From Mucilaginibacter sp. 44-25 (GTDB lineage Bacteria > Bacteroidota > Bacteroidia > Sphingobacteriales > Sphingobacteriaceae): a stretch of DNA of 64,000 nucleotides. Location of the stretch: assembly GCA_001898335.1 (NCBI GenBank), contig MKTS01000015.1:152779-216778 (forward strand). The letters run 5' to 3'. Each line of letters starts with the position of its first letter. Position 1 is the stretch's first letter. The notes below the pieces were generated by a model. The model did no database searches. It saw nothing but the letters and a program-made list of their open reading frames with translations, and was not told the origin of the DNA. The position numbers and the translations under genes are program-made. This document shows positions 25,655 to 35,091 of the stretch, piece by piece.

Positions 25655-26896
25655 ATGGCCGTTAAAACAAGCCTGCGCGAAAACATTTCCATTGCCCTGC
25701 AATCTATTGGCGGTAACCGTTTACGCACCTCGCTAACCGCGCTTATTATTGCCATTGGTATTATGGCGCTGGTAGGCATATTAACCGCTATTGAAGGTAT
25801 AAAGCAATACACCAATGATGCTTTTGCCGGGCTGGGGGCCAATTCCTTTACTTTACAGAACAGGGGTAGTGGTATCAGCTTTGGTAATGGCGGGCACCGA
25901 AAAATTTATCCGTCTATTACCTACGCGCAGGCCGAGCGTTTCGATAAGCTGTATAAACTGCCTGCCAAAGTAAGTGTCGACCTTAATGTTACCGGTACCG
26001 CTGTAGCCAAGTATAACAGCATTAAATCAAACCCTAATATTTCGGTAACCGGCAGTAATGATAATTACCTGGCCATTAAAGGACATAAGCTGGCCTTTGG
26101 GCGCAATTTTTCAGCTTCGGAACTGGAGCATGGCGCCAACGTCGTGATCGTAGGTGATGAGGTGAAAAAGAAATTGTTTAAGAATGAAGACCCCATCAAT
26201 AAATCTATTTTGTTGGGCAGTAATAAATTTAGGGTTATTGGCGTTGTAGCGTCCAAAGGTAGTAACAGCTTCGGGGGCGATAAATTTTGCATTGTGCCAT
26301 TGGCCAAAGCCCGTACCATTGCCGATACTTCCAGAAAACTTTCATACGCTATTACCATCAGCGTGCCAAGCGCCGATGTGCTGGATGCCAGTATAGGCGA
26401 GGCTACCTCGCTGATGCGTAACATCAGGGGGCTGCGCATAGGGCAGGATGATAACTTTGAAATTTCACGGAGCGACTCCATACAACAAGAACTTTCAGGC
26501 CAAATTACCGGCATGACCGCCGCCGGCTTCGCCATAGGCATTATTACTTTGCTGGGCGCGGCCATTGGTTTAATGAATATTATGCTGGTTTCGGTAACAG
26601 AGCGTACGCGCGAGATCGGCTTGCGGAAATCAATAGGAGCAACACCGACCGTTATACGCAGGCAGTTCCTGATAGAGGCTATTGTGATATGCCTCATAGG
26701 CGGTGTAGGCGGTATTATATTGGGTATGGCGGTAGGTAATTTAATAGCCGTACAAATTAGCGGGAGTTTTGTAGTGCCATGGTTCTGGCTTTTCGCCGCC
26801 ATAGCCCTGTGTACCATTATTGGCCTGTCGTCAGGTTTTTATCCTGCAAAAAAAGCCTCCAGGCTTGATCCTGTTGAAGCTTTGAGATACGAATGA
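25655..26896 (+). CDS. MacB/FtsX-type ABC transporter permease
   Basis: 413 residues. Membrane helices: one near the N-terminus (about 28-50), then after a roughly 220-residue periplasmic core three more near 285-310, 338-362 and 375-397. The ERTREIGLRKSIGAT motif follows the second helix and is the coupling loop to the ATPase. This is the half-size (about 400-residue) class, shorter than the partial permease at the left edge. No ATPase or membrane-fusion gene is adjacent. Role: export or mechanotransmission with a MacB-type ATPase encoded elsewhere. Confidence 0.9.
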   Translation: MAVKTSLRENISIALQSIGGNRLRTSLTALIIAIGIMALVGILTAIEGIKQYTNDAFAGLGANSFTLQNRGSGISFGNGGHRKIYPSITYAQAERFDKLYKLPAKVSVDLNVTGTAVAKYNSIKSNPNISVTGSNDNYLAIKGHKLAFGRNFSASELEHGANVVIVGDEVKKKLFKNEDPINKSILLGSNKFRVIGVVASKGSNSFGGDKFCIVPLAKARTIADTSRKLSYAITISVPSADVLDASIGEATSLMRNIRGLRIGQDDNFEISRSDSIQQELSGQITGMTAAGFAIGIITLLGAAIGLMNIMLVSVTERTREIGLRKSIGATPTVIRRQFLIEAIVICLIGGVGGIILGMAVGNLIAVQISGSFVVPWFWLFAAIALCTIIGLSSGFYPAKKASRLDPVEALRYE

Positions 26897-27001
26897 TTTG
26901 ATTTTAGATTTGGGGATTTTAGATTTACGATTTCATAATGCGCAGACATTTGTTATCGTAAAAATCCTTGTTTTATCTCTGATGATAGATTATAGAGTTA
27001 C

Positions 27002-27041
27002 AAAAAGAAATGCCACTTGTGATCAAGCGGCATTTCTTTTT
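27002..27041. terminator. bidirectional terminator
   Basis: AAAAAGAAATGCC (27002-27014) with GGCATTTCTTTTT (27029-27041) and an inner CTTG/CAAG stem, between convergent permease and CpsB-type genes. Confidence 0.88.
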
Positions 27042-27042
27042 A

Positions 27043-27112
27043 TCATCTGCACATCTGAAATCTGCACATTTAAAATCTGCATATCTGCACATCTGAAATC
27101 TGCATATCTACA
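27043..27112. repeat. ATCTGCACATCTGAA word repeat
   Basis: Direct repeats of ATCTGCACATCTGAAATCTG and variants (ATCTGCATATCTGC). They reach the 3' end of the CpsB-type gene (stop at 27108). Confidence 0.7.
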
Positions 27113-27851
27113 AAGTACTGTTCTTTAATGGGTAATTAGTTAGGAGTTTTTCCAGGTAAGGCGTTTGCAGCGCCTTTTCAAAAGCGGCGGCATGGCGAGG
27201 GTGGTGCATGTCGCTTGAAATAAAGTCAACAATATCGGCATCCACCATTTGCTCGGCCTTTTTTTGTACGTGCTTACCGTAGTAACCCGTAAGCGATATG
27301 GTGTTCAGCTGCAGATCGCAGCCCCAGCTTTTCAGGTTCTGCATCTGTTCAATGCTCATATAGCTGTACCTTTCGGGGTGGGCCAGGATGGGTTTATAAT
27401 CCATCTCGCGCATCTTTTCTATTACCGGTATCACGTTTGGCGGCTGGTTAATGAATGAAAGTTCAAACAGCACATGGTTGTCGCCCATGGTCATTACTTT
27501 TCTGTCTGTTACCCTTTTTTCAAAAGTCTCATCAAAGTAATGTTCGGCGGCGGCGGTAATAACAATATCAATCTGCTGCCTAACCAGCTCTTCTCTCAAT
27601 ATGGCAAGCGCGTTATTGATGCTATCGGCATCGTTACGGTAAAAATCAATCATGATATGGGGCGTGGCTATGATCCTTTTTATACCCAGCTCCATCATTT
27701 TTTTGATGAGTACAATTGATTCTTCGGGCGTTTGTGCCCCATCATCAATGCCCGGTAAGACATGTGAGTGCATGTCTACGCCAATGCTGCTGTAACTAAG
27801 GTTGCTAATTCTTTCGGGCTGCGCTTGCTTCTTCTTAAATAATCCAAACAT
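27108..27851 (-). CDS. CpsB/CapC/YwqE-type PHP-family tyrosine-protein phosphatase
   Basis: 247 residues. PHP-domain metal motifs: DMHSHVLPGIDDG (26-38), TPHIM, EHYFDE, LAHPERY and SSDMHH near the C-terminus, coordinating a multinuclear Mn site. These enzymes dephosphorylate bacterial tyrosine kinases that control capsule and exopolysaccharide export. The gene follows rfbB by two bases at the end of a five-gene sugar-nucleotide operon, which supports a capsule or EPS role. The cognate kinase is not in the window. Confidence 0.92.
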   Translation of the reverse strand: MFGLFKKKQAQPERISNLSYSSIGVDMHSHVLPGIDDGAQTPEESIVLIKKMMELGIKRIIATPHIMIDFYRNDADSINNALAILREELVRQQIDIVITAAAEHYFDETFEKRVTDRKVMTMGDNHVLFELSFINQPPNVIPVIEKMREMDYKPILAHPERYSYMSIEQMQNLKSWGCDLQLNTISLTGYYGKHVQKKAEQMVDADIVDFISSDMHHPRHAAAFEKALQTPYLEKLLTNYPLKNSTL

Positions 27852-27853
27852 CT

Positions 27854-28906
27854 CTATCGGTTAGCGTACTGCTCGTTGTAATAATCCTGGTAATGCCCGC
27901 TGGTTACATCATTAAGCCACTCCTCATTGTCCAGGTACCAGTCAACGGTTTTCTCCAGGCCCTGTTCAAAGGTAATGGATGGCTCCCAACCCAGTTCGTT
28001 CTTTAGCTTGGTAGCATCAATAGCATACCTGAGGTCGTGGCCGGCGCGGTCTGTTACAAAGGTAATGAGTTTAGCCGATTCGCCTTCCGCGCGGTTCAAC
28101 TTGCGGTCGAGTATACTGCATAACAGGCGAATAAGGTCAATGTTTTTCCACTCGTTGTGGCCGCCTATGTTGTATGTATCACCGGCTTTAGCTTTATGGA
28201 ATATCACATCAATGGCGCGTGCATGGTCTTCTACCCACAGCCAGTCGCGCACGTTCTCGCCTTTGCCGTAAACAGGCACCGGTTTGTTCTGGGTGATGTT
28301 ATGGATAGCCAGTGGTATCAGTTTTTCAGGAAAATGGTACGAGCCATAGTTGTTTGAGCAGTTGGATGTAACGGTGTTAAGGCCGTAAGTATCATGGTAG
28401 GCGCGTACAAAATGGTCTGACCCTGCTTTAGAGGCCGAGTAGGGTGAGTGCGGGTCATAAGCCGTGGTTTCGGTAAACATATCTGTTTCGCCCAGCGTGC
28501 CGTACACCTCATCGGTAGATACGTGGTAGAAACGCTTGTTTTCGTAATGGCCCTTCCACAGGTTTTTGGCCGCGTTAAGCAGGTTTACGGTGCCCACCAC
28601 ATTGGTCATCACAAATTCCAGCGGGTTGGTAATGGAGCGGTCCACGTGCGATTCTGCTGCCAGGTGTATAACCGCGTCCGGTTTTTCCTGCTCAAAAAGG
28701 TTGTTGATAAACGCGATGTCAACAATGTCGCCTTTTACAAAGCGATAGTTAGGCGCATGTTCGATATCCTTTAGGTTGGCCAGGTTACCGGCGTAGGTAA
28801 GTTTATCCAGGTTAATGATCTGATAATCGGGATAGTTTGTTACAAAACGCCTTACTACATGCGAGCCTATAAAGCCTGCGCCGCCGGTAATGATAATTTT
28901 TTTCAT
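27854..28906 (-). CDS. rfbB: dTDP-glucose 4,6-dehydratase
   Basis: 350 residues from the ATG at 28906 (MKKIIITGGAGFIGSHVV). An upstream extension into the galE end is not credible. Extended SDR: GxxGxxG at 8-13, active site STDEVYG with Thr-Asp-Glu, and catalytic YSASK. It converts dTDP-glucose to dTDP-4-keto-6-deoxyglucose, precursor of rhamnose and other deoxysugars. rfbA/C/D are not in the window. 17 bases after galE. Confidence 0.94.
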   Translation of the reverse strand: MKKIIITGGAGFIGSHVVRRFVTNYPDYQIINLDKLTYAGNLANLKDIEHAPNYRFVKGDIVDIAFINNLFEQEKPDAVIHLAAESHVDRSITNPLEFVMTNVVGTVNLLNAAKNLWKGHYENKRFYHVSTDEVYGTLGETDMFTETTAYDPHSPYSASKAGSDHFVRAYHDTYGLNTVTSNCSNNYGSYHFPEKLIPLAIHNITQNKPVPVYGKGENVRDWLWVEDHARAIDVIFHKAKAGDTYNIGGHNEWKNIDLIRLLCSILDRKLNRAEGESAKLITFVTDRAGHDLRYAIDATKLKNELGWEPSITFEQGLEKTVDWYLDNEEWLNDVTSGHYQDYYNEQYANR

Positions 28907-28923
28907 GGTATACAGCTCAATTT

Positions 28924-29943
28924 TTAAAGCGGATTGGCCGCTATATATTGTTCCCATGCCCAGGCAGATGCCATCATGGTGTTCAGGTCAAGCTCGGCTT
29001 TCCAGTTCAGCTTTTCGGCAGATTTTGTAACGTCGCCCCAAACCTGTTCTACGTCGCCTTCGCGTTTAGGCCCTATCTGGTAGTTCAGCTTTACGCCGGT
29101 AGCCTGCTCAAAAGCGTTGATAACCTCTAATACCGATGAACCCGTACCCGTACCGATGTTAAACACATCATAACCTTTAAAGCTTGCTGTTTCCATCAGT
29201 TTTAAAGCCGCTACGTGCGCTTTGGCCAGGTCAACTACGTGTATATAATCGCGTATGCAGCTACCATCGGGCGTGTTGTACGTATCGCCGAACACGGTGA
29301 TCTTTTCGCGTTTGCCAATGGCGGTTTGCGTAATAAAAGGCACCAGGTTTTGCGGCACGCCGTTAGGCAGCTCGCCTATCAGTGCGGTTTCATGCGCGCC
29401 TACCGGGTTAAAATAACGCAGGGCAATTACATTGAACTTGCTGCCCGCGGCTACCGTATCGCGCAGTATCTCTTCGGCAATTTGTTTGGTATTGCCATAG
29501 GGCGATTCGGCGGTTTTTACCGGTGCATCCTCCGTTACCGGCAATACATCCGGCTGGCCGTATACCGTACAGCTTGATGAGAAAACAAAGTTAAGCGGCT
29601 TGTGGCCGTATAACCTTAAGAGGTTAATAAGCGAATAAAAGTTATTGTAATAGTATTTTAGCGGGTTCTGCACCGATTCGCCCACCGCTTTTGAAGCGGC
29701 GAAATGGATAATGCCGCCAATGTCAGGCTCGTCCTGTATCAGTTTACTTACCGCATTTTCATCGCAAAGGTTCAGCTCATGAAATACGGGTGTAAAGCCC
29801 AGTATTTTAGTTAGCTGGTCTAATATTTTAATGTTTGAGTTGGATAGGTCGTCAACTATTACAGGGTCGTAACCCGCGTTAACCAATTCAACCACAGTGT
29901 GCGAGCCAATAAAGCCTAAACCGCCGGTAACTAAAATCTTCAT
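28924..29943 (-). CDS. galE: UDP-glucose 4-epimerase
   Basis: 339 residues from the ATG at 29943 (MKILVTGGLGFIGSHTV). The SDR motif TGGLGFIGSH, SSCTVYG and the catalytic YGNTK (Tyr-x3-Lys) identify the GalE type. Interconverts UDP-glucose and UDP-galactose for surface glycans. The hairpin at 29957-29979 separates it from uxs, so galE may have its own processing or promoter. Confidence 0.94.
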   Translation of the reverse strand: MKILVTGGLGFIGSHTVVELVNAGYDPVIVDDLSNSNIKILDQLTKILGFTPVFHELNLCDENAVSKLIQDEPDIGGIIHFAASKAVGESVQNPLKYYYNNFYSLINLLRLYGHKPLNFVFSSSCTVYGQPDVLPVTEDAPVKTAESPYGNTKQIAEEILRDTVAAGSKFNVIALRYFNPVGAHETALIGELPNGVPQNLVPFITQTAIGKREKITVFGDTYNTPDGSCIRDYIHVVDLAKAHVAALKLMETASFKGYDVFNIGTGTGSSVLEVINAFEQATGVKLNYQIGPKREGDVEQVWGDVTKSAEKLNWKAELDLNTMMASAWAWEQYIAANPL

Positions 29944-29956
29944 TCGATAGTGTTTT

Positions 29957-29979
29957 TTAACCGTCAAAATAACGGTTAA
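29957..29979. other. hairpin between uxs and galE
   Basis: TTAACCGT (29957-29964) with ACGGTTAA (29972-29979), seven-base loop. There is no clear U run on the coding strand, so it is more likely an mRNA stability or processing element than a terminator. Confidence 0.45.
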
Positions 29980-30013
29980 TTTTGCGCTTTACAAAATTAT
30001 TTGCCCAGCGCTA

Positions 30014-30994
30014 TTATTTGTTGTAATACGTAAAGTCCTTATGTTTTATTTCGTGCTCCGGTAACGATTTAAAGTATTCATAAGTGATCTTTAAACCCTC
30101 TGCCCTTGCTACTTTAGGTTCCCAGCCTAATATAGCCCTGGCTTTGGTAATATCCGGCCTGCGCTGCTTAGGATCATCTGTAGGCAGGGGCAGGCTGATC
30201 ATTTCCTGATCGGTACCGGTAAGCTTAATAATTTCCTCACCAAATTCACGTATGGTGATCTCATCCGGGTTGCCTATGTTCATTGGCTGCGCATAATCGC
30301 TAAACAGCAAACGATAAATACCTTCAATCAGATCGTCAACATAGCAGAATGAGCGGGTTTGTGAGCCATCGCCAAACATGGTTAGCGGCTCGCCGCGTAA
30401 AGCCTGGCCAATAAAGGCAGGCAGCACACGGCCATCATTCAGGCGCATACGCGGGCCGTAGGTATTAAATATACGTACAATACGGGTTTCCAAACCGTGG
30501 AAGGTATGGTAAGCCATGGTGATAGATTCCTGAAAACGCTTGGCCTCATCATATACTCCGCGCGGGCCAACCGTATTTACGTTACCCCAATATTCTTCGG
30601 GCTGCGGGTTAACAGTAGGGTCGCCGTATATCTCTGATGTGGACGCGATAAGCATACGCGCGTTTTTAGCACGAGCCAACCCCAGCAGGTTATGCGTACC
30701 CAGTGAGCCTACCTTTAAGGTTTGGATAGGGATCTTCAGGTAATCAATAGGGCTGGCCGGTGAGGCAAAGTGCAATATGTAATGCAGCTCACCAGGTACA
30801 TGCACAAATTTGGAAACATCATGGTTATAAAACTCGAAGTTCTCCAGTTTAAACAGATGCTCAATGTTGCGCAGGTCGCCGGTAATGAGGTTATCCATGC
30901 CGATAACATGGAAATCCTCTTTGATGAACCTATCGCAAAGGTGCGAGCCTAAAAAGCCTGCCGCACCTGTAATTAATACTCTTTTACGCGCCAT
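30014..30994 (-). CDS. uxs: UDP-glucuronate decarboxylase (UDP-xylose synthase) family
   Basis: 326 residues. Extended SDR with TGAAGFLGSHLC, STSEIYGDP and catalytic YDEAKR. The sequence NTYGPRM.LNDGRVLPAFI with the following FGDGSQTRSF is the UXS hallmark. It follows ugd with a TAATG stop-start overlap, so the pair would turn UDP-glucose into UDP-glucuronate and then UDP-xylose. The reaction is inferred from family plus neighbour. Confidence 0.88.
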   Translation of the reverse strand: MARKRVLITGAAGFLGSHLCDRFIKEDFHVIGMDNLITGDLRNIEHLFKLENFEFYNHDVSKFVHVPGELHYILHFASPASPIDYLKIPIQTLKVGSLGTHNLLGLARAKNARMLIASTSEIYGDPTVNPQPEEYWGNVNTVGPRGVYDEAKRFQESITMAYHTFHGLETRIVRIFNTYGPRMRLNDGRVLPAFIGQALRGEPLTMFGDGSQTRSFCYVDDLIEGIYRLLFSDYAQPMNIGNPDEITIREFGEEIIKLTGTDQEMISLPLPTDDPKQRRPDITKARAILGWEPKVARAEGLKITYEYFKSLPEHEIKHKDFTYYNK

Positions 30995-32304
30995 TAGCTA
31001 ATGATTTTACGTCCGATACTGTTATAGTAAAAACCTAAGTCGACCATCTTTTGCAGGTCGTACAGGTTACGGCCGTCAAAAATCACCTTGCTTGGCAGCA
31101 GTTCCGCTAAGCGGTCAAAATCAGGGGTACGGAAAACCGACCATTCTGTAACGATCAGTAACGCGTCGGCTTTGTTAAGCGCTTCATACTGGTCGGCAGC
31201 ATAGTTGATCTTATCGCCAAGCAATGCTTTTACATTGTTCATGCCTTCCGGGTCATATACGGTAACGGTTGCACCGGCGGCAAGCAGTTCATCAATAATA
31301 TACAGAGCGGGTGCTTCGCGTATATCATCCGTTTCGGGCTTAAATGCAAGGCCCCACATGGCAAAATGTTTGCCGCTTAAATTGTCTTTGTAATACTTTT
31401 TAAGTTTTTGTACCAGTACCTTTTTCTGTATCTCGTTAACTTCCATTACCGAGTTAAGGATTTTAAAGTCGTACTGGTTTTCTTCTGACGATTTGGCCAG
31501 CGCCTGCACATCCTTAGGGAAGCAGCTGCCGCCGTAACCAATACCCGAGAACAGGAAGCGGTTACCAATGCGGTTATCCGAACCAATACCGCGGCGTACC
31601 ATATCCACATCGGCGCCCACCAGCTCGCACAGGTTGGCTATCTCGTTCATGAAAGATATTTTGGTAGCCAGGAAAGAGTTTGCAGCGTATTTGGTAAGCT
31701 CTGACGAACGCTCATCCATAAAAATAACAGGGTTACCCTGGCGTACATAAGGCGCGTAAAGTTCGCCCATCAGTTTGCGTGCGCGCTCATCAGTAGTACC
31801 TACTACCACACGGTCGGGTTTCATAAAGTCGTCAACGGCAACACCCTCGCGTAAAAACTCGGGGTTTGATACCACCGCGCATTCAATATTGGTGTTTTCT
31901 TTAATTACCGCTTTTACTTTATCGGCTGTACCTACAGGTACGGTTGATTTGGTGACGATCACCTTATAATCTGTAACCAGTTTAGCTATGTCTTTTGCCG
32001 CGCCCAGCACGTAGCTCAGGTCGGCAGATCCATCACCTCCCGGAGGAGTAGGCAGCGCCAGGAAAATAATTTCCGCGTGGGCAATGGCATCAGCAAGCAC
32101 GCTGGTAAACAGCAAACGCTTCTGACTGATGTTGCGATGGAAAAGTAATTCGAGTCCCGGTTCGTAAATAGGGACCTTACCTTCCTGCATCATTTTAACT
32201 TTTTGTTCGTTAATGTCAACGCAGGTAACCTGGTTACCGGTTTCTGCCAGGCAAGTACCGGTCACCAGCCCAACATAGCCTGTGCCTACTACAGCAATTT
32301 TCAT
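30994..32304 (-). CDS. ugd: UDP-glucose 6-dehydrogenase
   Basis: 436 residues. N-terminal Rossmann GTGYVGLVTG (7-16), then catalytic Cys in GYGGSCFPKDVQAL, then the C-terminal UDP-binding domain with MWGLAFKPETDDIREAP. Oxidises UDP-glucose to UDP-glucuronate with two NAD+. First gene of the surface sugar operon, divergent from waaA. Its stop codon shares one base with the uxs start. Confidence 0.95.
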   Translation of the reverse strand: MKIAVVGTGYVGLVTGTCLAETGNQVTCVDINEQKVKMMQEGKVPIYEPGLELLFHRNISQKRLLFTSVLADAIAHAEIIFLALPTPPGGDGSADLSYVLGAAKDIAKLVTDYKVIVTKSTVPVGTADKVKAVIKENTNIECAVVSNPEFLREGVAVDDFMKPDRVVVGTTDERARKLMGELYAPYVRQGNPVIFMDERSSELTKYAANSFLATKISFMNEIANLCELVGADVDMVRRGIGSDNRIGNRFLFSGIGYGGSCFPKDVQALAKSSEENQYDFKILNSVMEVNEIQKKVLVQKLKKYYKDNLSGKHFAMWGLAFKPETDDIREAPALYIIDELLAAGATVTVYDPEGMNNVKALLGDKINYAADQYEALNKADALLIVTEWSVFRTPDFDRLAELLPSKVIFDGRNLYDLQKMVDLGFYYNSIGRKIIS

Positions 32305-32366
32305 AGCTTATTTATGTTATTATGTTACTTTTATACCCGACGAAGATAATACTATTACCATAAAAA

Positions 32367-33581
32367 ATGGTTTTCATTTACAACATCGGAATTCATTTAT
32401 ACTCTCTAATAGTACGTTTGGTTTCTCTTTATAAAAATAAAGCCAAACTATGGATAAATGGCCGTAAGCACCAGCAAATATCCGCTTTAGAATCGAGCAT
32501 TTGGTTCCATTTTGCATCCCTGGGCGAATTTGAACAGGGAAGGCCGGTTCTGGAGGCAATAAGGGCACAGTATCCGCTTCAAAAAATTGTGGTAACTTTT
32601 TTCTCGCCCTCCGGCTACGAGCCCAGAAAGAACACGCCCCTTGCCGATGCTGTGTATTATTTGCCCCTTGATACGGCGGCCAATGCCCAACAGTTCATCA
32701 GCACCATTAGGCCGCAAATGGCCATTTTTACCAAGTATGAGTACTGGTACCACTTTTTTAACGAGTTACACGGGCAGCATATACCATTATATATCATATC
32801 GGGCATCTTTAGACCCGGGCAGGTTTTTTTTAAATGGTACGGTGGCCTGCACCGTAAAATGGTCAAAATGGTTACCTGGTTTTTTTTGCAGGATGCGCAA
32901 TCGAAACAACTGCTGCACGATATTGGGGTAACCAATATAACCCTAAGCGGCGATACCCGGTTTGACAGGGTGTGGGCCAACGCACAGCAGCCAAAACATT
33001 TACCCGAGATTGAAAACTTTAAAGCAGGCCAAAAACTGTTTATTGCCGGCAGTACCTGGCCGCAGGACGAGCAGCTAATTGCCAACCTTATAACCCAACA
33101 CCCCGACTGGAAATTCATTATTGCCCCGCATGAAGTAGGGGAAGATAAGATCAATTTGCTAATGAGCTTGCTGCCAGCGGATAAGACCCTGAAATTTTCA
33201 CAGATCTCTGATCTTCAATCTCTAACCTCTAATCTCATAATTGACAACATCGGCATGCTTTCCTCGCTGTACCAATATGCCGATATAGCCTACATAGGCG
33301 GTGGTTTTGGCGCAGGTATACATAATACGCTGGAGGCGGCGGCTTTTGGCATGCCGGTGATCTTTGGGCCTAAGTATGATAAGTTTAAGGAAGCTAAAGA
33401 CTTGGTAGCGTTAAAAGCGGGCTTCAGTATAAGTACCCGGGAAGAACTGGAACTGGTTGCCGGTAATTTCATGCGCAACGAGCAGGAAAGGCTCACGGCG
33501 GCAAACATGGCCAAAGAGTATGTAAAAAGCAACGTTGGCGCTACACAGACCATAATGGATTATTTAGTAAAGCGGCACTAA
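32367..33581 (+). CDS. waaA: 3-deoxy-D-manno-octulosonic-acid (Kdo) transferase
   Basis: 404 residues. An N-terminal membrane anchor (about 3-20) precedes a GT30 two-Rossmann enzyme: WFHFASLGEFEQGRPV (acceptor side, catalytic Glu), GDTRFDRV, and YIGGGFGAGIHNTLEAAAFG in the CMP-Kdo half. Attaches Kdo to lipid IVA at the inner membrane. Odd: the stretch encoding SQISDLQSLTSNLI (around 33200-33240) is made of the CTCTAAT/GATCTCT words that form intergenic repeats elsewhere in the window. Confidence 0.94.
   Translation: MVFIYNIGIHLYSLIVRLVSLYKNKAKLWINGRKHQQISALESSIWFHFASLGEFEQGRPVLEAIRAQYPLQKIVVTFFSPSGYEPRKNTPLADAVYYLPLDTAANAQQFISTIRPQMAIFTKYEYWYHFFNELHGQHIPLYIISGIFRPGQVFFKWYGGLHRKMVKMVTWFFLQDAQSKQLLHDIGVTNITLSGDTRFDRVWANAQQPKHLPEIENFKAGQKLFIAGSTWPQDEQLIANLITQHPDWKFIIAPHEVGEDKINLLMSLLPADKTLKFSQISDLQSLTSNLIIDNIGMLSSLYQYADIAYIGGGFGAGIHNTLEAAAFGMPVIFGPKYDKFKEAKDLVALKAGFSISTREELELVAGNFMRNEQERLTAANMAKEYVKSNVGATQTIMDYLVKRH
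33200..33240. repeat. CTCTAAT-type word repeat inside waaA
   Basis: CAGATCTCTGATCTTCAATC followed by TCTAACCTCTAATCTC. Same words as the array at 14277-14313 but in frame within waaA. Confidence 0.55.
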
Positions 33582-33645
33582 TTACGGGCACAGTTTAATT
33601 CGTATTACGGGCAATTCACTAACATTTTCTTAATATTGCCCACCT

Positions 33646-34464
33646 ATGGGTTTTTTGAATATTGACGGTTTAGGCAGGGCGCATTACCATGAATATGGTA
33701 GCGGCGATAAACCTATGCTGGCATTTCATGGCTACGGCATGACGGGGAGGCAATTCCATGTGCTCGAGAGATCGATCCTGAAGAACTTTCATGTTTATGG
33801 TTTTGATCATTTTTTTCATGGAGAAAGTGAACTGAGTAACTGGCCTGAGCAAAAGATACTGGCAGGCATGCCCCGCCATATGGTAAAAGCCTATGCCGAC
33901 GAATGGTTTAAGCAACACGGCAAACAACGATTTTCGGTAATGGGGTATTCCATAGGTGCTAACCTGGCCCTCATACTCGCCGAAGAGTACCCCGAACTGA
34001 TCGATGAAATTATCCTGATGGCACCTGACGGCCTTGCCGTGTATAAAGGTTTCGAGATATTATTGCACAAACCCTGGGGCAAATACCTGTTTAAAACCGT
34101 TACCAAAAGCAAATGGCTGGCGCCCTCGCTGCTTAAAAATTTAAAGCGTGTAAATTTTATTGATGATAGCCTTTACACTATTGCCTATAACGAGATAGAC
34201 ACCGAGAGGAAACGGCTGGATGTATATTATACGCTAAACCTCATACGCCTGCTAAAGCCGGATGTGCAGAAAGTTGCCAGCCTTATTAATCAGCATCATA
34301 TCAAATGCACGCTGGTATTCGGCAAGCACGATAATTTGTTCCCTAAAAAAGCGGCTTTGCCTTTTATCAGCAGTTTAAAAAATGCCGGGGTGCACGAGGT
34401 GGATATGGGCCATTGGCTGGTAACCAAACAACTGGACGATTATTTAGTTAATTTACCACAATGA
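33646..34464 (+). CDS. alpha/beta hydrolase at the head of the pigment operon
   Basis: 272 residues. Triad Ser102 (MGYSIGA), Asp229 (FGKHDN) and His256 (DMGHWL); oxyanion strand LAFHGYG. No signal peptide. Resembles the general lipase/esterase group, with no substrate assignable. It overlaps the next gene by four bases (ATGA), so it is translationally coupled to the acyltransferases. A role in trimming or transferring acyl groups on a glycolipid or glycosyl carotenoid is inference. Confidence 0.82.
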   Translation: MGFLNIDGLGRAHYHEYGSGDKPMLAFHGYGMTGRQFHVLERSILKNFHVYGFDHFFHGESELSNWPEQKILAGMPRHMVKAYADEWFKQHGKQRFSVMGYSIGANLALILAEEYPELIDEIILMAPDGLAVYKGFEILLHKPWGKYLFKTVTKSKWLAPSLLKNLKRVNFIDDSLYTIAYNEIDTERKRLDVYYTLNLIRLLKPDVQKVASLINQHHIKCTLVFGKHDNLFPKKAALPFISSLKNAGVHEVDMGHWLVTKQLDDYLVNLPQ

Positions 34465-35084
34465 TACCCGCCCGCAGAGTAACCCTTTTCAGTAACTGGT
34501 TTGCCAAATACATGCGCTACCGCATGCGCAAGGCCTTTAACCGCCTGGAGGTAATGCCGTTTACGCCAAAGCCCGGGCACTCCATACTGTTGCTGTGCAA
34601 CCACTTTAGCTGGTGGGATGGCCTGTGGGGTAATTATTTGGCTTACTGGCACCTGCACCGCAAATTGTACATTATGATGCAGGAAGACCACCTGCAAAAG
34701 CGGATGTTGCTGAACCTGTTTGGTGGTTTTTCTATCAACCGGCAGTCGCGCGAGATGATCAAATCCCTGCAATACGCGGCGGGCCTATTGGCCAACCCCG
34801 AGAACCTGGTGGTGGTGTTCCCGCAGGGCGAACTCATATCCAACCACACTACCGAGATAAAGGTGGAGCGCGGTATCGAACTCTTGTTGCGCAACATTAA
34901 AGGCCCCTGCCAGATCGTGTATAACTGCGCGCTGATTGATTACTTCGAAAGCCTTAAACCATCGGTATATTTCCATTTGTTTGATTGCGGCGTTGCCGGT
35001 GAGGTAAGCTTCGCGGAGCTTTCAGAGAAGATAAACGCCTTTCATAAACAGGCGCTCGCAGCGCAAGTAAACGTAGCGCATTAA
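34461..35084 (+). CDS. lysophospholipid acyltransferase (LPLAT/PlsC) family protein, first of a tandem pair
   Basis: 207 residues. Motif I NHFSWWD (47-53, the His-x4-Asp catalytic dyad) and motif III FPQGE (120-124) are intact; the central INRQSREM corresponds to motif II. Catalyses acyl transfer from acyl-CoA or acyl-ACP to a hydroxyl. The next gene has the same motifs at identical positions, indicating a tandem duplication followed by divergence. The setting beside a glycosyltransferase and CruF suggests an acceptor other than lysophosphatidate. Confidence 0.85.
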   Translation: MIPARRVTLFSNWFAKYMRYRMRKAFNRLEVMPFTPKPGHSILLLCNHFSWWDGLWGNYLAYWHLHRKLYIMMQEDHLQKRMLLNLFGGFSINRQSREMIKSLQYAAGLLANPENLVVVFPQGELISNHTTEIKVERGIELLLRNIKGPCQIVYNCALIDYFESLKPSVYFHLFDCGVAGEVSFAELSEKINAFHKQALAAQVNVAH

Positions 35085-35091
35085 ACCGGTT

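Noticed and set aside
26065..26817. 250-codon minus-strand frame inside the MacB-type permease gene
   Set aside because: Shadow of the permease; no recognisable domain.
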